From assembly GCA_033558025.1 (NCBI GenBank), contig JAUCEF010000079.1:1-40868 (forward strand): 40,868 nucleotides of DNA. The letters run 5' to 3'. This DNA is from Phytophthora sp. 'mugwort'. Its lineage: Eukaryota > Oomycota > Peronosporomycetes > Peronosporales > Peronosporaceae. The position numbers were made by a program, and so were the translations under genes. Of this stretch, positions 17,928 to 26,444 are shown in pieces (the stretch's first letter is position 1; the number at the start of each line of letters is the position of its first letter). The notes under the pieces are model-generated. The model was given only the letters and a program-made list of their open reading frames with translations, was not told the origin of the DNA and searched no databases.

Positions 17928-18363
17928 TGTAACGACATCCCCGCTGTCTCCAATATAGACTCAGTGAATTTGAATTATCCGTGAAGATGCGGATTTTCTA
18001 TAGTTAGACGGAAAGACCCCGTGAACCTTTACTACATCTTTATATTGTTATTTTATCTAATATGTGTAGTATAAGTGGTAATCTTTTAAACCTTTACGCT
18101 AGTAAATTGTATAGATATTCTTGAAATACCACTCTTATTAAAATAAATAACTAATATTTTTTAAATAGACATTGTATGGTTGGTAGTTTGACTGGGGCGG
18201 TCACCTCCTAAAGAGTAACGGAGGTGTACAAAGGTAAGCTCAAATTGGATAATATTATCAATTGTAGAGCATAATGGTAAAAGCTTGCTTGACTGTAAGA
18301 TAGACATATCAAACAGGGACGAAAGTCGGTCATAGTGATCCGATAATTCTTTGTGGAAAGATT

Positions 18364-18406
<43 letters not shown>

Positions 18407-18484
18407 GACTCCTAAGAGCTCCTATCGACGGAGTCGTTTGGCACCTCGATGTCGACTCATCACATCCTGGAGCTGAAGAAGGTT

Positions 18485-18524
<40 letters not shown>

Positions 18525-18826
18525 TTGGGTTTAGAACGTCGTGAGACAGTTTGGTTCCTATCTTCTATAGATATTTTGAAAAATGCAAGAATCTAACTCT
18601 AGTACGAGAGGACCGAGAAGGGTAAATCTCTGGTGTATCGGTTGTTGAGAGGCATAGCCGAGTAGCTAAATTTATTTTGGATAATTACTGAAAGCATCTA
18701 AGTAAGAAACCATTCTTAAAAATTTTTCATATAAAAACTGTAAAAGATGATTACATTAATAGGTTTTAAGTATAAGTATTGTAAAATATTTAGCTTAAAA
18801 ATACTAAAAGTTTTAAAAATTAAAAT
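16165..18826 (+). rRNA. rrnL: large subunit (23S-like) ribosomal RNA
   Basis: This is the mitochondrial LSU rRNA, about 2.66 kb and continuous. The 5' region has AAGTGGATGCCTTGGCATTA. Universal landmarks follow in order: GTAACTTCGGGATAAAAAGT, AACGGCGGCCGTAACTCTGA, CGGTCCTAAGGTAGCGAAAT (helix 69-71 region), CTCCGGGGATAACAGGCTGA (peptidyl transferase loop) and the sarcin-ricin loop CTAGTACGAGAGGACCGAGA. I see no intron. The boundaries are approximate: the 5' end is set after the upstream hairpin and the 3' end just before trnN at 18835. The ATACTAAAAG near the 3' end corresponds to the GGTACTAAT of bacterial 23S. Confidence 0.96.
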
Positions 18827-18834
18827 ATAATTAT

Positions 18835-18906
18835 TTCTTTGTAGCTCAACGGTAGAGCAAATGGCTGTTAACCATTAGGTTGTAGGTTCAAATCCTATCA
18901 AAGAAG
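18835..18906 (+). tRNA. trnN(guu): tRNA-Asn(GUU)
   Basis: The acceptor TTCTTTG pairs with CAAAGAA. The anticodon arm is ATGGC-TGTTAAC-CATT-like with anticodon GTT. The T loop is TTCAAAT. It directly follows the LSU rRNA, and its excision probably defines the rRNA 3' end. Confidence 0.93.
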
Positions 18907-18918
18907 TTTTATATTTTA

Positions 18919-19007
18919 GGTCGAATAGCCAAGTCAGGTTTAAGGCAGTAGTTTGCTAAACTATCAGTTAATTTATTAACTCGTGGGTTCAAATCCCACT
19001 TCGACTT
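18919..19007 (+). tRNA. trnS(gcu): tRNA-Ser(GCU)
   Basis: The acceptor GGTCGAA pairs with TTCGACT. The anticodon arm is GTAGT-TTGCTAA-ACTAT with anticodon GCT. The class II variable arm has a GTTAA/TTAAC stem, and the T arm is GTGGG-TTCAAAT-CCCAC. Confidence 0.93.
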
Positions 19008-19031
19008 ATTTTATTAATAAAGTATTAATAA

Positions 19032-19103
19032 GATGATGTAGTTTAATGGTAGAGCGTGGGAATCATAATCCTAATGTTGTAGGTTCAAATCCTACCATCA
19101 TTA
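19032..19103 (+). tRNA. trnM(cau): tRNA with CAU anticodon (Met or Ile)
   Basis: The acceptor GATGATG pairs with CATCATT. The anticodon arm TGGGA-ATCATAA-TCCTA resembles bacterial elongator Met (GGGA-ATCATAA-TCCC). The T arm is GTAGG-TTCAAAT-CCTAC. Elongator Met is the likelier call, leaving 11624 as the alternative Ile(CAU). Confidence 0.88.
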
Positions 19104-19115
19104 ATTATCTTTAAA

Positions 19116-19190
19116 CGGAAGGTAGCATAGTCTGGCTAATGCGTCTGTTTTGGGAACAGAAGATCAAAGGTTCAAATCCTTTTCTTCCGA
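19116..19190 (+). tRNA. trnP(ugg): tRNA-Pro(UGG)
   Basis: The acceptor CGGAAGG pairs with TCTTCCG. The anticodon arm is TCTGT-TTTGGGA-ACAGA with anticodon TGG. The T loop TTCAAAT is present. Confidence 0.93.
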
Positions 19191-19208
19191 AAAAGGAAGA
19201 AAATATAA

Positions 19209-19280
19209 GATGAGATAGAGTAATAGGTAACTTATCAGGCTCATAATCTGAAGATGTAGGTTCAAATCCTACTCTCATCA
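19209..19280 (+). tRNA. trnfM(cau): initiator tRNA-Met(CAU)
   Basis: The acceptor GATGAGA pairs with TCTCATC and the D stem is GAGT/ACTT. The anticodon region TCAGG-CTCATAA-TCTGA is close to known mitochondrial and bacterial initiator tRNAs. The first acceptor pair is G-C, not the mismatch typical of bacterial initiators. It lies 22 bases before rpl14. Confidence 0.85.
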
Positions 19281-19302
19281 TTTTAAAATTAATATATAAT
19301 TT

Positions 19303-19674
19303 ATGATTCAAATTCAAACTAAATTAAAAGTAAATGATAATAGTGGTATTAAAATAGGACAATGTATAAAAATTTATAAAAAAAAAATTGGAAAAATTGG
19401 GGATACAATTTTAATTTCTGCTAAAAAATTACGTTTAAATCAAAAAAAAAAAATTAAAATAATTAAAGGAGATTTATTTAAAGCTTTAATTATACATACA
19501 ACATATCAAAAAAAAAGTACAATAGGTAATATAATAAAATTTGATAAAAATTGTATAATTATTTTAAATAATCAAAATAAACCCCTAGGAACACGTATAT
19601 TTGGTCCGATTACTTCTGAATTTCGGAAGAAAAAAAATTTCAAAATATTAGCATTAGCTTCAAATATTTTATAA
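19303..19674 (+). CDS. rpl14: ribosomal protein L14 (uL14)
   Basis: This is a large-subunit protein at the inter-subunit bridge. It has 123 residues, the exact family length. Motifs are MIQIQTKLKVNDNSGIKIGQ at the start, FDKNCIIILNNQNKPLGTRI in the middle, and FGPITSEFRKKKNFKILALA at the C-terminus (the GTRIFGP and LA motifs are diagnostic). It is followed 6 bases later by rpl5. This pair is detached from rps14-rps8-rpl6, with which it forms one operon in bacteria. Confidence 0.97.
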   Translation: MIQIQTKLKVNDNSGIKIGQCIKIYKKKIGKIGDTILISAKKLRLNQKKKIKIIKGDLFKALIIHTTYQKKSTIGNIIKFDKNCIIILNNQNKPLGTRIFGPITSEFRKKKNFKILALASNIL

Positions 19675-19680
19675 AAATAT

Positions 19681-20208
19681 ATGAAAAAAAATTTACAAAT
19701 CCATTATCAAAATATTACTATATACGATCTTTTAACAAAATTAAATTTTAAAAATATATTTGAAATACCTAAAATAAGTAAAATATGTTTAAATATTGGT
19801 TTTAAAAACGCTAATATTGAAAAAAAAAAATTAATTAATATAATTTTACTTTTAAAATTAATAACAAATCAAAAACCTATAATAACAAAATCAAAAAAAA
19901 ATAATATTTTTTTAAAAATCAAAAAAAATTCAATTATAGGTTGTAAAATAACTTTAAGAAAAAAAAATATTTTTAATTTTTTAGAAAAAATTTTGATTTT
20001 TCTTTTTCAAAATTTAACTAAAATAAATTTTAATTTTAAAAATCAAAATATTTTAAATTTTCAAATTCGAAATATTTTAGATTTTTTTGAATTAAAAACT
20101 GAATTTTTAAAATTCAAAGATATACCTCCAATAGATGTTTCTATTCATACAAATGCAAAAAATCATTATGAATTATTTTTATTATTAAATTCACTATTTT
20201 TATTATAA
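19681..20208 (+). CDS. rpl5: ribosomal protein L5 (uL5)
   Basis: This is a 5S rRNA/P-site-tRNA-contacting large-subunit protein of 175 residues. Visible elements are IFEIPKISKICLNIGFKNAN near residue 25, TNQKPIITKSKKNNIFLKIK, and LRKKNIFNFLEKILIFL. The C-terminal IDVSIHTNAKNHYELFLLLN matches the D-x-x-x-x-T-x-A-x-x-D/N-x-E pattern. It is highly AT-driven in composition, but the domain order is clear. It is followed by trnG(GCC). Confidence 0.93.
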   Translation: MKKNLQIHYQNITIYDLLTKLNFKNIFEIPKISKICLNIGFKNANIEKKKLINIILLLKLITNQKPIITKSKKNNIFLKIKKNSIIGCKITLRKKNIFNFLEKILIFLFQNLTKINFNFKNQNILNFQIRNILDFFELKTEFLKFKDIPPIDVSIHTNAKNHYELFLLLNSLFLL

Positions 20209-20221
20209 AAATAATTTATTA

Positions 20222-20293
20222 GCAAAAATAGCTCAATGGTAGAGTATAACCTTGCCAAGGTTAATGTTGAGGGTTCAAATCCCTTTTTTTGCT
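20222..20293 (+). tRNA. trnG(gcc): tRNA-Gly(GCC)
   Basis: The acceptor GCAAAAA pairs with TTTTTGC. The anticodon arm is AACCT-TGCCAAG-GTT-like with anticodon GCC. The T arm is GAGGG-TTCAAAT-CCC. Confidence 0.9.
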
Positions 20294-20299
20294 TAATTC

Positions 20300-20376
20300 A
20301 AATAAATGTACCCAAAGGCAGTATTTGGTATTTCCATTTTTTAATTAGGGAATAATATTAGTATTGACATTTATTT
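20300..20376 (+). ncRNA. possible structured RNA with 10-bp closing helix
   Basis: The ends AAATAAATGT (20300-20309) and ACATTTATTT (20367-20376) are perfectly complementary. Inside, TATTTCC pairs with GGGAATA and AGTATT can pair with AATATT. The stretch ACCCAAAGGCAGTATTTGG is more GC-rich than typical spacer here. At 77 nt it is too short for a normal 5S rRNA and lacks a tRNA T loop. It may be a small RNA, a 5' leader of the next ORF, or chance. Confidence 0.3.
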
Positions 20377-20393
20377 ACTTCTTTATAAAAATT

Positions 20394-20924
20394 ATGATTT
20401 TTTTTAACATTATTAAAAGGATATTTTTTGCTTATAATCTATATAAAATTATACAAGATATATTAAAAATACATCCTAAATTTTTTCAAAATATTTTTAA
20501 ATTTATTTTAATTCTTTTACCTCTTGAAATAACTTTATTAGAAGATTTTATAGATTTAGAGACTGAGGCTGAGGAAGCTGCTTTAAAAAAAGAAGAAAAA
20601 CCTAAAAGTATTTTAAAAAGAATTGACGATAATATGCCAACTATTTTCGTTTTTTTTTTTTTATCTTTTTTGTTTTATTTATTTCTAGATGCTTTTTTTT
20701 TTGATAGCGACAATTTCCCAAGCGATTTTCCTAGTAATTTTTCAACTGATTTAAATTTTGATTCAGATAGTGACTCTTTACCAAAACCACCAAAAAGAAA
20801 AATTACAAGATCTGGAAATCCTCTGAATCTATATAGATATTTTCATTATTTAGATGTTGAAACAGGTGAACGTATAGATGATATCGATCGATTAGATCCT
20901 GATACTTATGAAATAGTGGATTAA
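20394..20924 (+). CDS. orf176, unknown membrane protein with acidic tail
   Basis: This is a 176-residue ORF that I do not recognise. It has two hydrophobic segments (about residues 32-48 and 83-103) separated by an acidic-then-basic stretch (LETEAEEAALKKEEKPKSIL). A soluble tail follows, rich in Asp/Ser/Pro (DFPSNFSTDLNFDSDSDS), then a basic PKPPKRKITRSG, then acidic again (DVETGERIDDIDRLDPDTYE). I chose the ATG at 20394; a TTG frame begins 30 bases earlier. Codon use is less AT-extreme and the protein less Asn/Lys rich than the ribosomal genes around it. The unbroken frame and downstream hairpin suggest a real gene. It shares general design with orf137 at 26445 but no clear sequence similarity. 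Confidence 0.65.
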   Translation: MIFFNIIKRIFFAYNLYKIIQDILKIHPKFFQNIFKFILILLPLEITLLEDFIDLETEAEEAALKKEEKPKSILKRIDDNMPTIFVFFFLSFLFYLFLDAFFFDSDNFPSDFPSNFSTDLNFDSDSDSLPKPPKRKITRSGNPLNLYRYFHYLDVETGERIDDIDRLDPDTYEIVD

Positions 20925-20940
20925 TTTATTCCACTTTTTC
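20915..20940 (+). terminator. hairpin plus T-run at end of orf176
   Basis: AGTGGA (20915-20920) pairs with TCCACT (20930-20935), with the orf176 stop in the loop. TTTTTCTTTTTT follows. The shape resembles a terminator or a 3'-end processing hairpin; the function in this mitochondrion is inferred. Confidence 0.5.
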
Positions 20941-20985
20941 TTTTTTAAAACAATAATAAACATTTTTTAAACAATAAAAATATAC

Positions 20986-21057
20986 GTGATTATAGATTAA
21001 TTGGTAAATCCTTTATCTTCCAAGTAAATATTATGGGTTCAAATCCCATTAATCACA
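20986..21057 (+). tRNA. trnG(ucc): tRNA-Gly(UCC)
   Basis: The acceptor GTGATTA pairs with TAATCAC and the D stem is GATT/AATC. The anticodon loop CTTCCAA has anticodon TCC. The T arm is ATGGG-TTCAAAT-CCCAT. Confidence 0.92.
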
Positions 21058-21074
21058 TATTTAAAATATCTTTA

Positions 21075-21158
21075 GGAGAAATGGCTGAGTGGTTAAAAGC
21101 GGCAGACTGTAAATTTGTTGAAATATTTTCTACGTAGGTTCAAATCCTACTTTCTCCA
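21075..21158 (+). tRNA. trnY(gua): tRNA-Tyr(GUA)
   Basis: The acceptor GGAGAAA pairs with TTTCTCC. The anticodon arm is GCAGA-CTGTAAA-TTTGT with anticodon GTA. It has a long bacterial-type variable arm and T arm GTAGG-TTCAAAT-CCTAC. Confidence 0.94.
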
Positions 21159-21205
21159 ATAAAGATCTAAAAAAAAAAAAGGATAAACAAATTAAAAAAA
21201 GGATA

Positions 21206-21255
21206 AAAAGATAAAATATCTTTAAATAGTTAAGTTAAAAAGATATTTATCTTTT
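21206..21255. repeat. 17-18-bp near-perfect inverted repeat
   Basis: AAAAGATAAAATATCTTT at 21206-21223 is complementary to AAAAGATATTTATCTTTT at 21238-21255, with one base missing in the right arm and a loop of about 14 bases. Confidence 0.75.
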
Positions 21256-21383
21256 CAACAAAAAATTCAAAAACATATTTAGGGGGGGATCCTTTTCAAA
21301 AAATAATATTTTTTTTTCGTGATACAAAGAAATTTTTATTAATAACTAATTGAATTTTTAAAAATTAAAAAATTTTAATCCTT

Positions 21384-21440
21384 TAAGACAATATAAGACA
21401 ATATAAGACAATATAAGACAATATAAGACAATATAAGACA
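21384..21440 (+). repeat. 10-bp tandem repeat, unit ATATAAGACA
   Basis: There are five exact full copies (21391-21440), preceded by a partial unit TAAGACA at 21384-21390. They lie about 80 bases upstream of the SSU rRNA. Confidence 0.97.
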
Positions 21441-21521
21441 AAAATTAATATAAGAATGTTATAATATTAAATTTTTAAATATTTGTTATTTTAAAAATTA
21501 ATATTAAATAATTAATATAAA

Positions 21522-22381
21522 ACTTAAATAGAGTTTGATCCTGGCTCAGAATAAATGCTATCGGTATGCTTAACACATGCAAGTTGAATGTTTTTAAAAC
21601 ATAGCGAACGGGTGAGTAACACGTGAATTATCTACCTTTTAATTCAGAATAATTATTTTTATAAAAATACTGAATAAATTAATTAAAGTTTTTAACGTTA
21701 AAAGATGAGTTTGCGCAAGATTATGGTAGTTGGTAGTTTAATAGACAACCAAGCCTATTATCTTTAGCTGGTTTGAAAGAATGATCAGCCACATTGGGAC
21801 TGAGACACGGCCCAAACTTTTTTAAAGGCAGCAGTGGGGAATTTTGGACAATGAGCGGAAGCTTGATCCAGCAATACCGAGTGGGTGATGACGGCTAATT
21901 AGGTTGTAAAGCTCTTTCATTAAGGAGGAAAATGACAGTACTTAAAAAAGAAGTTCCGGCTAATACCCGTGCCAGCAGCCGCGGTAATACGGGAGGAGCG
22001 AGCATTATTCGGGATGATTAGGCGTAAAGGGTTTGTAGGTAGTTTTTTAAGTTGAAAGAAACAAATTAAAGCTCAACTTTATACATTTTTTCAAAACTGA
22101 TAAACTGGAGTATAAATAGAGGATAATGGAATTTCTATTGGAGTGATAAAATACGTTGATAATAGAAGGAAGACCTATGGCGAAGGCAATTATCTGGGTA
22201 TATACTGACACTGAGAAACGAAAGCTTGGGTAGCGAACGGGATTAGAGACCCCGGTAGTCCATGCTGTAAACGATGAGTGCTAATATTTAGAATTTTTAG
22301 ATATAACAGCTAACGCGTTAAGCACTCCGCCTGAAAAGTATAATCGCAAGATTGAAATTCAAAGGAATTGACGGGAGTCTA

Positions 22382-22413
<32 letters not shown>

Positions 22414-23026
22414 AATACGCGCAGAACCTTACCAACTCTTGCTAATTTTTATTTAAAATTTTTATATAAAAAACAGGTGTTGCATGGCTGTCGTCAGCTC
22501 GTGTTGTGAAATGTTTGGTTAAATCCTTTAACGAGCGCAACCCCTATGATTAGTTACTAATTTATTATAAATAGATAAAAGTACTCTAATGAAAAAATTA
22601 ATGATAGGTTAATGGAAGGTGGGGATGACGTCAAGTCTTCATGGCCCTTATGAGTTGGGCTACACACGTGCTACAATGATAATTACAATGAGAAGCAATA
22701 ATGATATAAGTTGGAGCAAATCTTCAAAAATTATCTTAGTTCGAATTAAGGGCTGAAACTCGCCCTTATGAAGTTGGAATCGCTAGTAATCGCAGAACAG
22801 CATGCTGCGGTGAATATGTTACTGGACTTTGTACACACCGCCCGTCACATCAGGGAAGTTGATTGTTTTTAAAATAATTTTTAATTCTTTTATAAAATTT
22901 AATAATTATTTAAATAAAATAATTTAAAATTTTTATAAAATAAATTATAATTCCTAAAAAGTGGTTAGTAACTTTGATGAAGTCGTAACAAGGTAGTCGT
23001 AGGGGAACCTGTGTCTGGAAGAGATC
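21522..23026 (+). rRNA. rrnS: small subunit (16S-like) ribosomal RNA
   Basis: This is the mitochondrial SSU rRNA, about 1.5 kb. Landmarks are GAGTTTGATCCTGGCTCAG at the 5' end, GTGCCAGCAGCCGCGGTAAT (530 loop), GGATTAGAGACCCCGGTAGT, GAATTGACGGGAGTCTACAC, TACACACCGCCCGTCACATC, and the 3' GTAACAAGGTAGTCGTAGGG with GGAACCTGTGTCTGGAAGAG. The 3' end lacks the CCTCC anti-Shine-Dalgarno, so translation starts here probably do not use Shine-Dalgarno pairing. Helix 44 is expanded by AT-rich sequence near 22865-22960. The exact ends are approximate. Confidence 0.96.
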
Positions 23027-23059
23027 TTTAAGCATTCTTAAATTAAAATTAAAAGTCTT

Positions 23060-23131
23060 AGGAAAATAGTTTAATTGGTAAAATCATAGTCTCCAAAATT
23101 ATTGTTATGGGTTCAAGTCCCATTTTTCCTG
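23060..23131 (+). tRNA. trnW(cca): tRNA-Trp(CCA)
   Basis: The acceptor AGGAAAA pairs with TTTTCCT. The anticodon arm is ATAGT-CTCCAAA-ATTAT with anticodon CCA. It reads UGG only, in line with UGA being a stop in this genome. Confidence 0.94.
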
Positions 23132-23590
23132 TTTATTATAAAATATTATAAATCAAAAAAATTTTATAATATCTGAAATTAATTAAATTCAAGTTATAAA
23201 AATAAAATTTTATTTAAAATACTTTTTAATCAAAGGGAATTTAAATTTAGATTTATAATATTTTATAATAAATATAGTTTTATATGTTTAAAATAAAAAT
23301 ATTATTATAAATATTCAATTTTAAAATTACTCCATTATTCCTAAAAAAATATTCATAAACAGATTAATTAATGTTTATATTAAGAAAACATTCTCAATAT
23401 TAAATAATTTTAATTTATTAGTTAATATTATTGATTAATCGTTAAATGAATACTCTTTAAATAATTATTATTTCATTTTTATTATATTCTACATTAATAT
23501 TTATTATTGTATATAAAAACATTTTAAAAATAATATGATTATTTAATATAAATTATTTTAATTTTTAAAAAATTTTATATTCTTTAAGAA

Positions 23591-23646
23591 AAAAAAAAAA
23601 TAATTCAATTATTTTTACAATATAAATAATAAAATTTATATTTTTT
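23591..23646 (+). repeat. 56-bp inverted repeat, left arm
   Basis: The reverse complement matches 27186-27241 with two mismatches over about 56 bases, including the 21-base-plus core around TTATTTATATT(G/A)TAAAA. Weaker similarity continues for about 20 bases outward. The arms enclose cox2, the TatA-like ORF, cox1 and orf137. Confidence 0.85.
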
Positions 23647-23647
23647 C

Positions 23648-23665
23648 TTGAATATTAATATTCAA
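23648..23665. repeat. 18-bp perfect palindrome upstream of cox2
   Basis: TTGAATATTAATATTCAA is its own reverse complement and sits 59 bases before the cox2 ATG, directly beside the inverted-repeat arm. It may be a regulatory or cruciform site. Confidence 0.6.
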
Positions 23666-23723
23666 AAACTCTTAATTTTGTATATATTAAAAATTAAATA
23701 AAATAATAAATTTCAAGTATATT

Positions 23724-24500
23724 ATGACAATAATAAATTATATAAATAATCAATTCACTTTTTTAGATATGGCTGAACCTTGGCAATTAGGTTTTCAAGA
23801 TCCAGCAACACCTGTTATGGAAGGTATTATTAATTTTCATCATGATTTAATGTTTTTTTTAATTATGATTACTGTATTTGTTTGTTGGATGTTATTTAGA
23901 GTTATTACTCTTTTTGATGAAAAAAAAAATAAAATTCCAGCAACAATTGTACATGGTGCTACTATTGAAATTATTTGGACTTCTATTCCAGCCTTAATTT
24001 TATTAACGGTAGCTATTCCATCTTTTGCTTTATTATATTCAATGGATGAAGTAATTGATCCTATTATTACTTTAAAAGTAATTGGTAGTCAATGGTATTG
24101 GAGTTATGAATATTCAGATAATTTAGAATTTTCTGATGAACCTTTAATTTTTGATAGTTATATGATTCAAGAAGATGATTTAGCAATAGGTCAATTTAGA
24201 ATTTTAGAAGTTGATAATCGTGTGGTTGTTCCAACTAATAGTCATATTCGAGTATTAATTACTGCTTCAGATGTTTTACATTCATGGGCAATACCTTCAT
24301 TAGGTATAAAATTAGATGCTTGTCCTGGTCGTTTAAATCAAACATCAATGTTTATTAAACGTGAAGGTGTTTTTTATGGACAATGTAGTGAAATTTGTGG
24401 AGTAAATCATGGATTTATGCCTATTGTTGTAGAAGCTGTTTCATTAGAAGATTATTTAATTTGGTTAAAAAATAAAATCAATTTTGATTTTAATATATAA
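23724..24500 (+). CDS. cox2: cytochrome c oxidase subunit 2
   Basis: This is the CuA-bearing subunit of complex IV that accepts electrons from cytochrome c. It has 258 residues, complete. There are two transmembrane helices (about 41-65 and 82-105), the aromatic electron-entry motif [10 protein letters not shown] at 121-130, and the CuA ligands H186, C221, E223, C225, H229 and M232 in the cupredoxin domain ([15 protein letters not shown]). The start [20 protein letters not shown] is a short mitochondrial-type N-terminus. The frame is intact and the gene is not split. It is followed after 13 bases by a 32-codon ORF and then cox1. Confidence 0.98.
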   Translation: MTIINYINNQFTFLDMAEPWQLGFQDPATPVMEGIINFHHDLMFFLIMITVFVCWMLFRVITLFDEKKNKIPATIVHGATIEIIWTSIPALILLTVAIPSFALLYSMDEVIDPIITLKVIGSQWYWSYEYSDNLEFSDEPLIFDSYMIQEDDLAIGQFRILEVDNRVVVPTNSHIRVLITASDVLHSWAIPSLGIKLDACPGRLNQTSMFIKREGVFYGQCSEICGVNHGFMPIVVEAVSLEDYLIWLKNKINFDFNI

Positions 24501-24513
24501 TTAAAAAATTTTT

Positions 24514-24612
24514 ATGGTATTTAAAATCATTGGTATAATTTTTTTAATATTATTACTATTTACTGATATTAAAAAATTAATTAATAAAATCAAACAATTT
24601 TTCAATAAATAA
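24514..24612 (+). CDS. 32-residue TatA-like mini-protein (candidate)
   Basis: This is a short ORF between cox2 and cox1, starting 13 bases after the cox2 stop. The protein is [20 protein letters not shown] followed by KLINKIKQFFNK. The layout matches TatA, the pore-forming partner of TatC: a short N-terminal helix of about 14 hydrophobic residues, a hinge at LLLF-TD where TatA has LLF-G(T/P), the KKL motif directly after, then a basic amphipathic helix ending in FxK. It lacks the hinge Gly and most of the acidic/basic C-terminal tail; bacterial TatA is at least twice as long. tatC is present at 7367. The AT bias makes L/I/F/K/N-rich matches easy by chance, so this is a candidate only. Confidence 0.4.
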   Translation: MVFKIIGIIFLILLLFTDIKKLINKIKQFFNK

Positions 24613-24722
24613 AAATAATTTATTTTTTTGATAATAAAAAATTAAAAAAACCAACGCTTTTTTTGATTTAAAAATAAAATATATAATTTTGCATTTAAAA
24701 TAAAATTTAAAAATATAAATAA

Positions 24723-26202
<1,480 letters not shown>

Positions 26203-26444
26203 AAAAAATTTTTATAATTATTAATAATTAAATTAATCTTTATTAATAATTATATTAAAAATTTTTAATTTAATTAATACCGTTTTACGGTGTTTTATAA
26301 AAATTTAAAATTTTTATATTATTTAAGAGAAAAAAATATTAGTAAAATTTAAATAAAAAAAAATATTAAATCTCAAAAATTAAATCAAATAAAAATTTAA
26401 TTAATAACAAATTAATTATTAATAAAATAATTTAAATTATAATT
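26203..26444. other. AT-rich spacer with ACCG-TTTTA-CGGT hairpin
   Basis: This is a 242-bp gap between cox1 and orf137. It contains a 4-bp GC-rich hairpin at 26279-26291 flanked by near-symmetric A/T runs, and longer weak dyads around 26215-26255. No gene is seen. Confidence 0.5.

Larger units (their letters stand above)
21159..21521. other. non-coding region upstream of SSU rRNA (possible control region)
   Basis: These 363 bases hold no gene. They contain a long imperfect hairpin (21206-21255), a run of seven G followed by ATCC (21282-21292) that is unique in this AT-rich window, and five 10-bp tandem repeats (21391-21440). The combination suits a promoter or replication control region; this is inference. 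Confidence 0.5.
23132..23723. other. 592-bp AT-rich intergenic region before cox2
   Basis: I see no coding frame of merit and no RNA gene. It holds one arm of the 56-bp inverted repeat (23591-23646) and an 18-bp perfect palindrome (23648-23665) just upstream of cox2. The rest is low-complexity A/T. Confidence 0.7.

Noticed and set aside
19111..19317. - strand 68-codon frame covering trnP, trnfM and the rpl14 start
   Set aside because: It lies over two clear tRNA genes. Peptides such as GFEPTSS are the usual artefact of translating T-arms.
21384..21440. CRISPR-like array
   Set aside because: The repeats are contiguous 10-bp units without spacers, in mitochondrial DNA; this is a simple tandem repeat.
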